Shown here in pieces: positions 15,649 to 25,047 of a DNA stretch of 64,000 bases. The notes under the pieces are model-generated. The model was not told where the DNA came from. It searched no databases and was given only the letters and a program-made list of their open reading frames with translations. How positions within the stretch are numbered: position 1 is the first letter of the stretch; each line of letters begins with the position of its first letter. This DNA comes from Aldehydirespirator sp965116665. GTDB lineage: Bacteria; Actinomycetota; Acidimicrobiia; Acidimicrobiales; Aldehydirespiratoraceae. The position numbers were made by a program, and so were the translations under genes. The stretch covers positions 3,472,001 to 3,536,000 of the forward strand of contig OZ220709.1 of the NCBI GenBank assembly GCA_965116665.1, given 5' to 3'.

Positions 15649-16116
15649 ATGTCCTATGAGCAGGCGGCCAGGGACGCCGGCGTCGACCTCGACATGCCCC
15701 TGCTGAGGGCGGGCAACTTCGACCCGGTGGCCCAGGTCCACGACGTTCTGTTCGTGTCGGGCTCCATCGCGCTGGCCCCCGGCGGCGGGGGGATCGACTA
15801 CGTGGGCCGTCTCGGCGGCGACATGGACATCGAGACCGGCCAGGCCAGCGCCCGGGGCGCGGCCGAGGCCATCCTGGCGTCGGTGCACCAGCACCTGGGC
15901 AGCCTCGACGAGGTGCTGCGGGTGGTGCGGCTCACCGGCTACGTGGCCAGCGACCCGGGCTTCAACGCCCAGCCCAAGGTGATAAACGGAGCCAGCGACC
16001 TGATGATCGAGGTGTTCGGCGCGGCCGGGCGCCATGCCCGTTCCGCCATCGGCGTGGCCGAACTGCCCCTAGGCGCCTCCGTCGAGGTGGAGGCCATCTT
16101 CCAGATCAATCAGTGA
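15649..16116 (+). CDS. RidA family protein
   Basis: A 155-residue YjgF/YER057c/UK114-family protein. VLFVSGSIALAP, SLDEVLRVVRLTGYVAS and the C-terminal RSAIGVAELPLGASVEVEAI follow the family pattern; RSAIGVAELP carries the arginine that in true RidA binds the imine/enamine acid, and the terminal EVEAI matches the family's last strand. It probably hydrolyses reactive imines or an equivalent intermediate. It heads a five-gene plus-strand operon (RidA, GlcG/HbpS, ABM, IOR, MFS) with GTATAC box 3 upstream, and has a strong GGGAGGAG ribosome site before the ATG. Confidence 0.88.
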   Translation: MSYEQAARDAGVDLDMPLLRAGNFDPVAQVHDVLFVSGSIALAPGGGGIDYVGRLGGDMDIETGQASARGAAEAILASVHQHLGSLDEVLRVVRLTGYVASDPGFNAQPKVINGASDLMIEVFGAAGRHARSAIGVAELPLGASVEVEAIFQINQ

Positions 16117-16177
16117 CCACCCGCCGGTCCGGCAGGATCCACTGAACCAACCCCCAACCAACCCCCAGGAGCAATCC

Positions 16178-16606
16178 ATGAACACCATGAACGTCGAGAC
16201 CCTCACCCTCGAGGGCGCCAAGCTCGCCGCCGATGTCGCTCTGTCGACCGCCGACGACGAGGGTCTGGCCGTGTGCGTGGCCGTGGTGAACGCCACCGGC
16301 AACCTCGTGCTGGTGCACCGCATGGACAACGTGGTGGAGATCGCCCTCGAGAACGCCATCGCCAAGGCCCTGGCCGCGCTGACGTTCAAGCGCGACACCG
16401 GGACGCTGTCGGACTACTTCCAGAAGGACAACTCGCTCGGCCCGCCCATGACGGCCCGCCATCACATCCTGGCCGTGGAGGGCGGCGAGCCCCTGACCAC
16501 CTCCGGCGGCACCATCGTGGGAGCGCTGGGAATCTCCGGCGCCAAGCACGCCGAGGACGTGGTGTGCTCCAAGGCCGCGGCCAAGGCCTTCACCGCAGCC
16601 ACCTGA
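16178..16606 (+). CDS. GlcG/HbpS family protein
   Basis: A 142-residue protein of the GlcG/HbpS (haem-degrading domain) family, showing LTLEGAKLAADVAL, VAVVNATGNLVLVHRMD and the C-terminal GALGISGAKHAEDVVCSKAA. Members bind haem or cobalamin-like ligands or accompany diol and glycolate metabolism; the function here is unknown. Second gene in the RidA-IOR operon, 10 nt before the next gene. Confidence 0.8.
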   Translation: MNTMNVETLTLEGAKLAADVALSTADDEGLAVCVAVVNATGNLVLVHRMDNVVEIALENAIAKALAALTFKRDTGTLSDYFQKDNSLGPPMTARHHILAVEGGEPLTTSGGTIVGALGISGAKHAEDVVCSKAAAKAFTAAT

Positions 16607-16616
16607 AGGGAGCGCC

Positions 16617-16967
16617 ATGGGCGACGACCACGACCACGCCAACCCGATCCTCAAGGACCTGCCCGACGGGTCGTTCGCGTTCCACTACACGTTGCAGGCT
16701 AAGCCGGGCCGGGCCCAGGACTTCATCGACTCCTTCGAGGCGTGGGACCACAGCGACCAGAACATCGTCCACACCACGCCGGGCATCGTGCACGAGGGCG
16801 TGCTGTACCAGAGCGAGGACGACCCCGAGCGGTTCTACCTGATCGGCACCTGGAACAACCGCGAGAACCACCGCAACGTGGTGGCCCGACTCATCGAGCA
16901 GCGCCCGGCGTGGATGGACATGCTCACCGAGGACATAGTTCCCGAGTACTGCGCCATCATCGGCTGA
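16617..16967 (+). CDS. Antibiotic biosynthesis monooxygenase (ABM)-like dimeric alpha-beta protein
   Basis: A 116-residue ferredoxin-like fold candidate: AFHYTLQAKPGRAQDFIDSF, a middle GIVHEGVLYQSEDDPERF and YLIGTWNNRENHRNVVARL, typical of ABM domains that cover cofactor-free quinol oxygenases and many unassigned proteins. An AAGGGAGCG ribosome site precedes its ATG. Placed between GlcG/HbpS and the ferredoxin oxidoreductase in one operon; role unknown. Confidence 0.7.
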   Translation: MGDDHDHANPILKDLPDGSFAFHYTLQAKPGRAQDFIDSFEAWDHSDQNIVHTTPGIVHEGVLYQSEDDPERFYLIGTWNNRENHRNVVARLIEQRPAWMDMLTEDIVPEYCAIIG

Positions 16968-17016
16968 GAGCGGCGGCACCCGTAGGTTGAACTCCCGGCC
17001 CAACGAGGAGGACCAG

Positions 17017-20000
17017 TTGCCCAAGGACTTCGATCTTGAGCAGAAGTTCACGCTGGAACGGGGGCGGGTGCTGCTGACCGGGGTCCAGGCGGTGGTGCGC
17101 CTGCCGATCGACCAGCACCGCGCCGACGCGGCCCGGGGGCTGCGCACGGCCACGTTCATCTCGGGCTACCAGGGCTCGCCGCTGGGCACCGTCGACCTCA
17201 CCATCGAGCGCAACCTGGACCTGATGACGGCCCACGACGTGGTGTGGGTGCCCGGCGTGAACGAGGAGCTGGCCGCCACCGCAGTGTGGGGCAGCCAGGA
17301 GCCGCTGCTCGGCCCGCTCGCCCACCACGACGGCGTGGTCGGCATGTGGTACGGCAAGGGACCCGGCGTGGACCGCTGCGGCGACGTGTTCAAGCACGCC
17401 AACTTCAAGGGCACCGCCCCCGGTGGCGGGGTGCTGGTGCTGGCCGGCGACGACCCGGTGGCCAAGTCGTCGACGCTGCCCACCCAGGTGGAGCCCACCT
17501 TCTACGACGCCCAGATCCCGGTGCTGTACCCCGGCTCGATCCAGGAGGTCATCGACCTGGGCCTGCACGGCATCGCCCTGTCGAGGTACTCGGGCCTGTG
17601 GGCGGCGTTCAAGGTGGTCACCACCGTCGCCGACGGGTTCGGCATCGCCGAGGTGGCCCCCGACCGGATCATGCCGGTCGACCCCCAGCTGGAGATCGAC
17701 GGCGAGCCGTGGCGCCACGTCCAGCGGCCCGGCCTGGTGACGCCCCTGAGCCTCGAGCAGGAGAAGGACATCGCCTACGGGCGCCTGGAGGCGGCCACGG
17801 CCTACGCCGCAGCCAACGGCCTCAACGAGATCAGCGGGGCCGCCGGGGCCGCCCGCGTGGGGATCGTGGCCGCGGGCCGCACCTTCACCGAACTGCGCCA
17901 AGCCCTCGGCGATCTCGGCCTCGACGACGAGGCTCTGCGCCATTTCGGGATACGGCTGCTGCGGTTGGGGATGGTCTGGCCGGTGGAGTCCGAGATCGTG
18001 CGCCGCTTCGCCGGGGGGCTCGATGAGATCCTGGTGCTGGACGAGAAGCGGGCCTTCGTCGAGCTGTTCGTGCGCGACATCCTCTACGGCCGGGCGGGCG
18101 CGCCGCGGGTGGTGGGCAAGACCGACGAGCGCGGCCGGCGGCTGGTGCCCGCCGACGGCGAGTTGAGCGCCGATCGGATCGCGGTCGTCGTCGCCGAGCG
18201 GCTCCGCTCCGGAGTGCTGGGGGGCGAGGTGGGAGCCCTGCCGGTGGCGGTCGAGGCCCGCCTGGGGTTGATCGAGGCCGCCTCCGAGGCCGGCGAGGCC
18301 GTCCTGGCCCGGACGCCGTACTGGTGCAGCGGCTGCCCCCACAACCGCTCGACGGCGGTTCCCGACGGCTCGTTCGTGGGCGCCGGGGTGGGCTGCCACG
18401 CCATGGCCCTGTGGATCGACGACCGGGCCCAGATCGTTCACCAGATGGGCGGCGAGGGCGCTACCTGGATCGGCCGGGCCCCGTTCACCGACCGGTCCCA
18501 CATGTTCCAGAACGTCGGCGACGGCACGTTCTTCCACTCGGCCAGCCTGGCGGTGCGGGCCGCGGTGGCCGCCGGCGTCGACATCACCTACAAGATCCTC
18601 TACAACGGCGCGGTCGCCATGACCGGCGGCCAGGACGTGGCCGGCTCCATCGGCGTGGCCGAGCTGACCCAGGCGATGGCCGCCGAGGGCGTTAGCCGCA
18701 TCATCGTGTGCAGCGACGACCCCGACCGCCACACCAGCGGCGCGGCGCTGGCCGAGGGCACCGACATCTGGGGGCGGGACCGCCTCGACGAGGCCCAGAC
18801 CGCCCTGGGGGACACCCCCGGGGTGACGGTGCTGATCTACGACCAGCAGTGCGCGGCCGAGAAGCGCCGGGAGCGCAAGCGGGGCCTGCGCCCCACCCCG
18901 ACCAAGCGCATCTTCATCAACGAGGCCGTGTGCGAGGGCTGCGGCGACTGCGGGGCCAAGAGCCACTGCCTGTCGGTGCAGCCCGTCGACACCGAGCTGG
19001 GAACCAAGACCCGCATACACCAGTCCTCGTGCAACTTCGACTACACCTGCATCGAGGGCGACTGCCCGTCGTTCATCCGGGTCAACACCCGGCCGGGCCC
19101 CGCCAGAGCGGGCTCGGCAGGCAGCGGGCGGGCAGCTCCGAGCGGGCCGCCCGCCGACATCGCCGAGCCGGACCGGCCCACGCCCGGGCCCGACGGGTTC
19201 GCGGTGTTCATGGCGGGTGTGGGCGGCACCGGGGTGGTCACGGTCAGCCAGGTCCTGGCCACCGCGGCACTGCTCGACGGCCTCGGTGTGATGGGTCTGG
19301 ACCAGACCGGCCTCAGCCAGAAGGGTGGTCCGGTCGTCTCGCACCTGCGCTTCTTCGACGGCGAGGCCTCCGGCGCCAACCTCATCGGGGCAGGCGGAAC
19401 CGACTGCTACCTGGGCATGGACCTGCTGGTGGCTGCCGATCCCAAGAACCTGGCCAAAGCCGACGGTGGCCGCACACTCGCAGTGGTGTCCACCAGCAAG
19501 CTGCCCACCGGCGACATGGTGGCCCACGTCGCCGAGACCTATCCCGACATCGATCAGATGCTGTCCACCATCGACGGCGCCACCCGGGCCGGCGCCAACG
19601 TCCGCCTCGACGCCGACCGGATGGCCGACGCCCTGCTGGGCACGGCCATGCCCGCCAACGTGCTGGTGCTGGGAGCCGCGTACCAGGCGGGCGGGATTCC
19701 GGTGTCGGCGGCCTCCATCGAGCGGGCCATCGAACTCAACGGCGTGGCCGTCGCCGCCAACATCGCCGCCTTCCGGTGGGGACGGGTGTACGTGCGTGAC
19801 GGCATCGACGGCCTGGTCGGCCTGGCCGGTGTGGCCCCCGCCGCCGCGTCGGCGGAGACGGAGTCGGCCGCGCCCGGCCTGGGACTGGACTCCGCCGGTG
19901 CGAGGGCCAAGGCCACCGCCCGGTCACTGGTGGAGAACTCGGGCCTGGCTGCGATCGGTGGAGAGGCCGGCGCGGCCCTGGTCGAGATCGTGGAGCGGCG

Positions 20001-20625
20001 GGCCGCCGACCTGGTCGACTACCAGTCCAGGGAGCTGGCCTCGGCCTACGTCGACTTCGTGGACGCGGCGTCGGCCCGCGAGCGCGAGGTGATGGGCGAC
20101 CGGACCGAGCTGGCCGACTCGGTGGCCCGCTACCTCTACAAGCTCACGGCCTACAAGGACGAGTACGAGGTGGCCCGGCTGCATCTGCGGCCCGGCATGG
20201 CTGATGCGATGCGCGACGCGGTGGGCGACTTCGCCGGCTACCGCATCCTGCTGCATCCTCCGGTGCTGCGGGCCATGGGGCTGAAGCGCAAGGTCTCTCT
20301 GGGACCGTTCCAGCAGCCGGCGCTCGCAGTGCTGAAGGGGCTGCGCCGGCTGCGGGGCACGCCCTTCGACGTGTTCGGATACGCCGGGGTCCGCCGGACC
20401 GAACGGGAGCTGATCGCGGAGTACCGGTCGCTCATGGAGGCCGAACTGGACGCCCTGGCTCCCGACACCTACGACCGGGCGCTGAGACTGGCCCAGCTCC
20501 CCGACGTGATCAGGGGTTACGAGGACGTGAAGCTGGCCAACGTCGAGAGCTTCCGGGAGCAGGTGCGAGCCATCCGCAGCCCCGACACCCAGCCGGTGGC
20601 GCTCACTGCCAAGCCGACCGGTTAG
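17017..20625 (+). CDS. Fused indolepyruvate-type 2-oxoacid:ferredoxin oxidoreductase
   Basis: About 1202 residues, the size of single-chain indolepyruvate:ferredoxin oxidoreductases. The N-terminal pyrimidine domain has SGYQGSPLGTVD; the TPP half has CSGCPHNRS (about 438) and GVGCHAM; a [4Fe-4S] segment with CEGCGDCG lies near residue 640 followed by further cysteines up to CIEGDCPSF; the gamma domain begins with GVGGTGVVTVSQV (about 735). It oxidatively decarboxylates an aryl or branched 2-oxoacid to an acyl-CoA, reducing ferredoxin. The TTG at 17017 is preferred over an earlier TTG because GAGGAGGA lies 4 nt before it. Fourth gene of the RidA operon, whose RidA may clear the imine precursor. 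Confidence 0.88.
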   Translation: MPKDFDLEQKFTLERGRVLLTGVQAVVRLPIDQHRADAARGLRTATFISGYQGSPLGTVDLTIERNLDLMTAHDVVWVPGVNEELAATAVWGSQEPLLGPLAHHDGVVGMWYGKGPGVDRCGDVFKHANFKGTAPGGGVLVLAGDDPVAKSSTLPTQVEPTFYDAQIPVLYPGSIQEVIDLGLHGIALSRYSGLWAAFKVVTTVADGFGIAEVAPDRIMPVDPQLEIDGEPWRHVQRPGLVTPLSLEQEKDIAYGRLEAATAYAAANGLNEISGAAGAARVGIVAAGRTFTELRQALGDLGLDDEALRHFGIRLLRLGMVWPVESEIVRRFAGGLDEILVLDEKRAFVELFVRDILYGRAGAPRVVGKTDERGRRLVPADGELSADRIAVVVAERLRSGVLGGEVGALPVAVEARLGLIEAASEAGEAVLARTPYWCSGCPHNRSTAVPDGSFVGAGVGCHAMALWIDDRAQIVHQMGGEGATWIGRAPFTDRSHMFQNVGDGTFFHSASLAVRAAVAAGVDITYKILYNGAVAMTGGQDVAGSIGVAELTQAMAAEGVSRIIVCSDDPDRHTSGAALAEGTDIWGRDRLDEAQTALGDTPGVTVLIYDQQCAAEKRRERKRGLRPTPTKRIFINEAVCEGCGDCGAKSHCLSVQPVDTELGTKTRIHQSSCNFDYTCIEGDCPSFIRVNTRPGPARAGSAGSGRAAPSGPPADIAEPDRPTPGPDGFAVFMAGVGGTGVVTVSQVLATAALLDGLGVMGLDQTGLSQKGGPVVSHLRFFDGEASGANLIGAGGTDCYLGMDLLVAADPKNLAKADGGRTLAVVSTSKLPTGDMVAHVAETYPDIDQMLSTIDGATRAGANVRLDADRMADALLGTAMPANVLVLGAAYQAGGIPVSAASIERAIELNGVAVAANIAAFRWGRVYVRDGIDGLVGLAGVAPAAASAETESAAPGLGLDSAGARAKATARSLVENSGLAAIGGEAGAALVEIVERRAADLVDYQSRELASAYVDFVDAASAREREVMGDRTELADSVARYLYKLTAYKDEYEVARLHLRPGMADAMRDAVGDFAGYRILLHPPVLRAMGLKRKVSLGPFQQPALAVLKGLRRLRGTPFDVFGYAGVRRTERELIAEYRSLMEAELDALAPDTYDRALRLAQLPDVIRGYEDVKLANVESFREQVRAIRSPDTQPVALTAKPTG

Positions 20626-20636
20626 CACCGCCCGCC

Positions 20637-21875
20637 GTGGCCGGGGCCGAAGCCGATACTGGGGCCCAGGCCGGGCCCTCACCGGATCCGAACGCGGCGC
20701 CGGTGCGCGCCGTGGCGGCCTCGGTGGTCTGCCTGACCGCCAGCATCCTGCCGGGCTTCCTCACCGGCGCGCTGGGCAGCTCCATAAAGGAGGAGTTCGG
20801 CCTGGGCGACCGGGGGCTGGGGCTGGCCGTGGCCCTCTCCTTCCTGCTCTCGGGTCTGGCCACCATCCACGCGGGGGAGTTGGCCGACCGGGTGGGGTTT
20901 CGCCGGAGCCTGATCGCGTCGATGGGCATCGCAGTGTCCGGCTACCTGTGGGTGGCGCTGGTGGCCCGATCACTGGCCACTCTGATGGCGGGCCTAGCCG
21001 TGGCCGGCGCGGGGCTCACACTGGTCGGCCCCGCGGCGAAGGTGCTCGTGGCCGACCACGTCCGCGCCGAACGCCACGGAATCGCCTTCGGGATTCACAT
21101 GACCGGCATTCCCCTGGCGCCGCTGCTGGCCGGGCTGACAGTGCCGATGCTGGGCTGGACGGTGCCCCTGGTGGGCTGGACGACCGGATGGCGCTGGATG
21201 TTCGTGGGGGGCGCGGCGCTCGCCGCGGTCGGGCTGCTCATGGTTCCCGCAGAGCGAGCGCGTGCGGTGGAGGCGCCACTGGCTACCGCGCCACCGGCCG
21301 GCCGTTTCGCTCATGTGAGGATGCCGCCGCTGTTCGTCTTCGGAGTGGCGGCCATGGTCGCCTCCTCCGCGGTGACCGGCACGGCATCGTTCTTCGTCGT
21401 GGCCAGCACCGACGCCGGCGTCACCGAGAACGTCGCCGGGCTGGTGCTGTCGGCTGCTACCGCCGGCGTGATCCTGGCCCGCATCACATTGGGCTTGGTG
21501 GCCGACCGCATTCACGACAGCGTCGTGGCCACGGTGGCCGCACTCCTCTCCTTGAGCGCGGCCGGCTACGCGCTGATGGCCGGCGGCGCGGCGTGGATGT
21601 ACGTGCTGGGCGGGCAGGCCGCGCTCATATTCGGATGGTCGTGGCCCGCGCTGATGGTGGTGGCCCTCGTGCGCATGAACCCCCACGCCCCGGGCCTGGC
21701 CACCGCTTTCGTGATGAGCGGCCTGAACCTGGGAGCGGTGGTGGGGCCCGCGGTGTTCGGCTTCGTCAGCGACGCCTCATCGCCGTCCGCCGCGCTGGTG
21801 GTGTCGGCGCTGTGCGCCCTCACCGCGGCAGCCCTGAACGTCGTAGGCCGCCTGATCCAGACCCAGCCGGGCTAG
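20637..21875 (+). CDS. MFS transporter
   Basis: A 412-residue major facilitator protein with 12 predicted segments, the loop motif GELADRVGFRRSL near residue 80 and GLVADRIHDS in the second half. GTG start 12 nt after the oxidoreductase, so the last gene of the RidA-IOR operon and probably the importer of its substrate. Its TAG and the TAG of the convergent Rieske gene overlap on the same CTAG. Confidence 0.85.
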   Translation: MAGAEADTGAQAGPSPDPNAAPVRAVAASVVCLTASILPGFLTGALGSSIKEEFGLGDRGLGLAVALSFLLSGLATIHAGELADRVGFRRSLIASMGIAVSGYLWVALVARSLATLMAGLAVAGAGLTLVGPAAKVLVADHVRAERHGIAFGIHMTGIPLAPLLAGLTVPMLGWTVPLVGWTTGWRWMFVGGAALAAVGLLMVPAERARAVEAPLATAPPAGRFAHVRMPPLFVFGVAAMVASSAVTGTASFFVVASTDAGVTENVAGLVLSAATAGVILARITLGLVADRIHDSVVATVAALLSLSAAGYALMAGGAAWMYVLGGQAALIFGWSWPALMVVALVRMNPHAPGLATAFVMSGLNLGAVVGPAVFGFVSDASSPSAALVVSALCALTAAALNVVGRLIQTQPG

Positions 21876-23062
21876 CCGCCGGCCGGGACGTCCGAGTCGG
21901 CGAACACGTCGGAGTCGTCCCAGACGGGCTCGTCGCCGTCACGAAGATGCACGGCGGTCTCGGATGCGGGCCCCTGCATCCCCCGGGCGTTCCGCTCGCA
22001 GTGGGCCCGCCAGACGGTGACGGACTTGTCCGGACGGAACAGGCGCTCGGGCGGGATGCGGACCTGCTCGATCATCTGCTGGTCCTGCCGGTTGAACTGC
22101 CACATGTACGCCCACCGGATGTAGGTCCAGAACCGCAGCCCGAACAGGGCGGCCCTCAGGCCCTTGGCGTGGGACACGGCGAACATGAACGAGAGGTGCG
22201 CGCCGTCGGTGGTCCCCATGAACACCTCGTAGGCCGTCCAGTCGGGCCATTGGATGCGCACCCAGCCGGGGAGACGGACCGAGCCGCGTACCACCACGTT
22301 GCGCTGCCACGGGCGGAAGCCGTGGGGCCAGGTGCCGAGACCCGGATAGTCGACCTGCTCCACGACGTCGTCGACCGTCCGGACCATCCAGTCGCCCTCC
22401 TGCTCGACGTGGACGACCCGGTAGGCGGGTTTGCGCCGGATCCATGTCCACACGACGCCGCGGTGCAGGTAGGTGGAATGGCCCTCGTCGAAGCCGTTCT
22501 CGACGGCGTAGCGCCAGTCGCCCTTCCGGTTGCGGAGCCAACCCCGCACCTTGACTCCCGGTTGGAGGAAGTCCTCGGGGACGTCGTCGCTGATGGGCGG
22601 CGGCTCACCCCGGCCGACGTAGACGAACACCACTCCGCCCCACTCCTGGACCGGGTAGGTCCTCACCCTCACGCTCTTGTTCCCGACGATGGGTGAGTCG
22701 CGGCCGTCGACGAGGGCGGCCCGCAGGTTGCCGTCGGCCAGGTCGTAGGTCCACCCGTGGTACGCACACGAGATCGTGCCATCGAACCAGCACTTGCCCA
22801 TCGACAGGGGCACGCCGCGGTGGGCGCACCGGTCGTCGAGGGCGAACGCCGTGCCCTTGTGGCGGATCAGGAACAGTCGCTCACCGCAGATCGTCACCGG
22901 CACCGGCTTACGGCCGATGCTCTTGGAGAAGGCCACCGGGTACCAGTAGTTCTGCAGGCCCTCGGCCGCGGCCTGGTAGCGGGGCCACCGCTTGTAGGCA
23001 TGGTCCCCGCTCGCCGAGAACGGCTCCTCTCGAACACTTCCAGATGACGCCATCGTCGCCAT
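21872..23062 (-). CDS. Rieske non-haem iron oxygenase, alpha subunit type
   Basis: About 396 residues. Rieske cluster ligands are C-x-H in CAHRGVPLS and C-x2-H in CAYHGW, 17 residues apart; the mononuclear iron site is in ENGFDEGHSTYLHRG. It hydroxylates or demethylates an aromatic or alicyclic substrate and needs a reductase that is not encoded nearby. Starts at 23062 or 23053 (both ATG) are preferred; a longer open frame exists but would overlap the dpp genes and the GTATAC box. Divergent from the dpp operon, convergent with the MFS gene. Confidence 0.85.
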   Translation of the reverse strand: MATMASSGSVREEPFSASGDHAYKRWPRYQAAAEGLQNYWYPVAFSKSIGRKPVPVTICGERLFLIRHKGTAFALDDRCAHRGVPLSMGKCWFDGTISCAYHGWTYDLADGNLRAALVDGRDSPIVGNKSVRVRTYPVQEWGGVVFVYVGRGEPPPISDDVPEDFLQPGVKVRGWLRNRKGDWRYAVENGFDEGHSTYLHRGVVWTWIRRKPAYRVVHVEQEGDWMVRTVDDVVEQVDYPGLGTWPHGFRPWQRNVVVRGSVRLPGWVRIQWPDWTAYEVFMGTTDGAHLSFMFAVSHAKGLRAALFGLRFWTYIRWAYMWQFNRQDQQMIEQVRIPPERLFRPDKSVTVWRAHCERNARGMQGPASETAVHLRDGDEPVWDDSDVFADSDVPAGG

Positions 23063-23118
23063 CTTTGCACCCGGGTACCCCGCTGGCTGATTCGGACCGG
23101 CAGTCGAAGTGTGGCTAC

Positions 23119-23127
23119 GGTATACAG
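23119..23127. promoter_or_regulatory. GTATAC box 4
   Basis: GGTATACAG (GTATAC at 23120-23125) in the 111-bp divergent gap between the Rieske gene and dppB, 48 nt before the TTG of dppB and 57 nt from the Rieske start. Confidence 0.55.
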
Positions 23128-23173
23128 ACGGCCCAGTCGCAGGGCCAGTGATGGCCCGACGGGAGGCAGCGCG

Positions 23174-24094
23174 TTGCTTCGATGGCTCGCCAGACGCATC
23201 ATCGCCGCAGCGCTGGTGGTGTTCGTGGTCACCTCGCTGGTGTTCGTGGTCACCCATATCTTCACCGACCCGGCCACTGTCTCGCTGCCGCTGGAGGCCA
23301 GCCAGGAGGACCGGGCCAGCCGCCGGGCCGCGCTCGGCCTGGACCGGCCTCTGAGCGTCCAGTACTGGGACTTCGTGTCGGGCCTGGTGGTGGGCGACCT
23401 CGGTGAGTCGTTCTTTCAGACCCAGCCAGCCTCGAAGCTCGTGTTCGAGCGGCTGCCGGCCACCCTCAGGCTGGTGGCCGGGGCCACCGCGGTGACCGTG
23501 CTGATGGCCGCGCCCATGGGAATGCTGGCCGCGTGGTGGGAGCGCCGCTTCGCCGACCACGCGGTGCTCGGCTTCTCGATGGCATCGATCAGCGCCCCAC
23601 CGTTCTGGATCGGCTACCTGCTCATCATCGTGTTCGCGGTGCAGCTCGGCTGGGTGCCGACGTTCGGCTCGAGCGGGTTCAAGTCGCTCATCCTCCCGTC
23701 GTTCGCCATCGGTCTGGCCAGCGCCGGTCGGCTGGCGCAGATGACCCGCCGTGGCATCGTGGAGGAGCTGCGAAAACCGTACGCAGTAACCGCGATGTCG
23801 AGGGGCTTCTCCCGGTCCTACACGATCGTGCACCACACCTTCCGCAACGTGGCCTCGGGCTTCGTGACCATGACCGGCTGGGAGGTGACCCGGATGTTCA
23901 CCGGCTACACGGTGGTGATCGAGGTGGTGTTCTCCTGGCCCGGCGTGGGCCGCCTGGCCGTCGAAGCCATCAACGACCGGGACCTGATCCTGGTGCAGGC
24001 CGCGGTGGTGGTGCTGGCCACCATGGTGGTGCTTACCAACCTGCTGGTGGACATCGCCCGCCGGCTGATCGACCCGCGGGTGGACCTGGCATGA
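23174..24094 (+). CDS. Peptide/nickel-type ABC transporter permease (DppB-like)
   Basis: A 306-residue inner-membrane permease with six segments: LLRWLARRIIAAALVVFVVT at the start, the periplasmic GDLGESFFQTQP typical of DppB proteins, and the EAA-type cytoplasmic loop around VEELRKPYAVTAMSRGF. The TTG at 23174 is selected because GGGAGG stands 7 nt before it. First gene of a dppBCDF-MFS operon; its stop overlaps the dppC ATG (ATGA). Substrate could be a peptide, opine or similar; no binding protein is in the operon. Confidence 0.85.
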   Translation: MLRWLARRIIAAALVVFVVTSLVFVVTHIFTDPATVSLPLEASQEDRASRRAALGLDRPLSVQYWDFVSGLVVGDLGESFFQTQPASKLVFERLPATLRLVAGATAVTVLMAAPMGMLAAWWERRFADHAVLGFSMASISAPPFWIGYLLIIVFAVQLGWVPTFGSSGFKSLILPSFAIGLASAGRLAQMTRRGIVEELRKPYAVTAMSRGFSRSYTIVHHTFRNVASGFVTMTGWEVTRMFTGYTVVIEVVFSWPGVGRLAVEAINDRDLILVQAAVVVLATMVVLTNLLVDIARRLIDPRVDLA

Positions 24095-25047
24095 CCGCGG
24101 TGGAGAACGCGATGGGCCCGGCCGCCGGCGCAGGCACGGGCGACGCGGCACCGCCCGAGAGCGTGACCGTCATGGCCGACCTGTGGTCGCATCTGCGCAG
24201 GTCAAGGGCGGGCATATCGGGGATCGTCATCTGCTCGCTGTTCGCCGTGACGGCCATCGTCGGCCCGTGGCTGCCGTTCATCAAGGACCCGGCCCAACAG
24301 AGCCTGCCCGATAGGCTCACCCCCCCGTTGGGCTGGGGCGGCACTTGGTCGCACCCGCTGGGCACCGACCAGCTCGGACGTGACATCCTGGCCCGCCTCA
24401 TCGACGGAGCCCGCATCTCGCTGTTGGTAAGCGTAACCGCGGTCATCATCGCGGCCGTCCTCGGCACCGTCCTAGGGCTCGTCGCGGGCTACATGGGCGG
24501 AAAGATCGACACCCTCATCATCTCGGCCGCCGACGTGCAGATGGCCTTCCCGGGCGTGCTGGCCGGCCTGATCCTGGTGGCCGCGTTCGGACCGAGCGTG
24601 TGGCTGGTCATAATCGTCATCGCCATATCCAGTTGGATGGTGTTCACCAGGGTCGGGCGGGGCCTCGTGTTCACCCTCAAGACGTCGCTGTACGTGGAGG
24701 CGTCGGAGTTGGCGGGCGCGTCGTCGCGCCGGATCATGTGGCGGCACCTGCTGCCCAACCTGGTCAGCTCGCTCATCACCCTGTGCGTGCTGGAGTTGGC
24801 CGCAGCCATCCTGTCGGAGTCGGCGTTCGCCTTCCTCGGCTTCGGGGTGCAGCCGCCCCGCTCGTCGTGGGGGCTGATGATCCAGCAGGGCCGCGACTAC
24901 ATCACCAACGGATGGTGGATCGTCACCTTCGCGGGCATGGCCATCGCCATCGTGGTGCTGGGCGTGAACCTGCTGTCGCTGTGGCTGCAGTCGTTCAACG
25001 ACGTGGCCGAACGCGAGCAGGTCATCCTCGAGAGGCCGGGCGGGTGA
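24091..25047 (+). CDS. Peptide/nickel-type ABC transporter permease (DppC-like)
   Basis: A 318-residue permease partner: LWSHLRRSRAGISGIVI before segment 1, HPLGTDQLGRDILARLIDGAR (a DppC hallmark), and the coupling loop VEASELAGASSRRIMWRHLLPN. It forms the membrane channel with DppB. ATGA overlap upstream and GTGA overlap downstream show tight translational coupling. Confidence 0.88.
   Translation: MTAVENAMGPAAGAGTGDAAPPESVTVMADLWSHLRRSRAGISGIVICSLFAVTAIVGPWLPFIKDPAQQSLPDRLTPPLGWGGTWSHPLGTDQLGRDILARLIDGARISLLVSVTAVIIAAVLGTVLGLVAGYMGGKIDTLIISAADVQMAFPGVLAGLILVAAFGPSVWLVIIVIAISSWMVFTRVGRGLVFTLKTSLYVEASELAGASSRRIMWRHLLPNLVSSLITLCVLELAAAILSESAFAFLGFGVQPPRSSWGLMIQQGRDYITNGWWIVTFAGMAIAIVVLGVNLLSLWLQSFNDVAEREQVILERPGG

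Noticed and set aside
16957..19527. Long open frame antisense to the ferredoxin oxidoreductase (856 codons)
   Set aside because: Same artefact of high GC; the plus strand encodes an unmistakable enzyme with cofactor motifs.
23063..24151. N-terminal extension of the Rieske gene into the dpp region
   Set aside because: It would run antisense through dppB and the start of dppC and through a GTATAC box, and the Rieske domain is complete from 23062.
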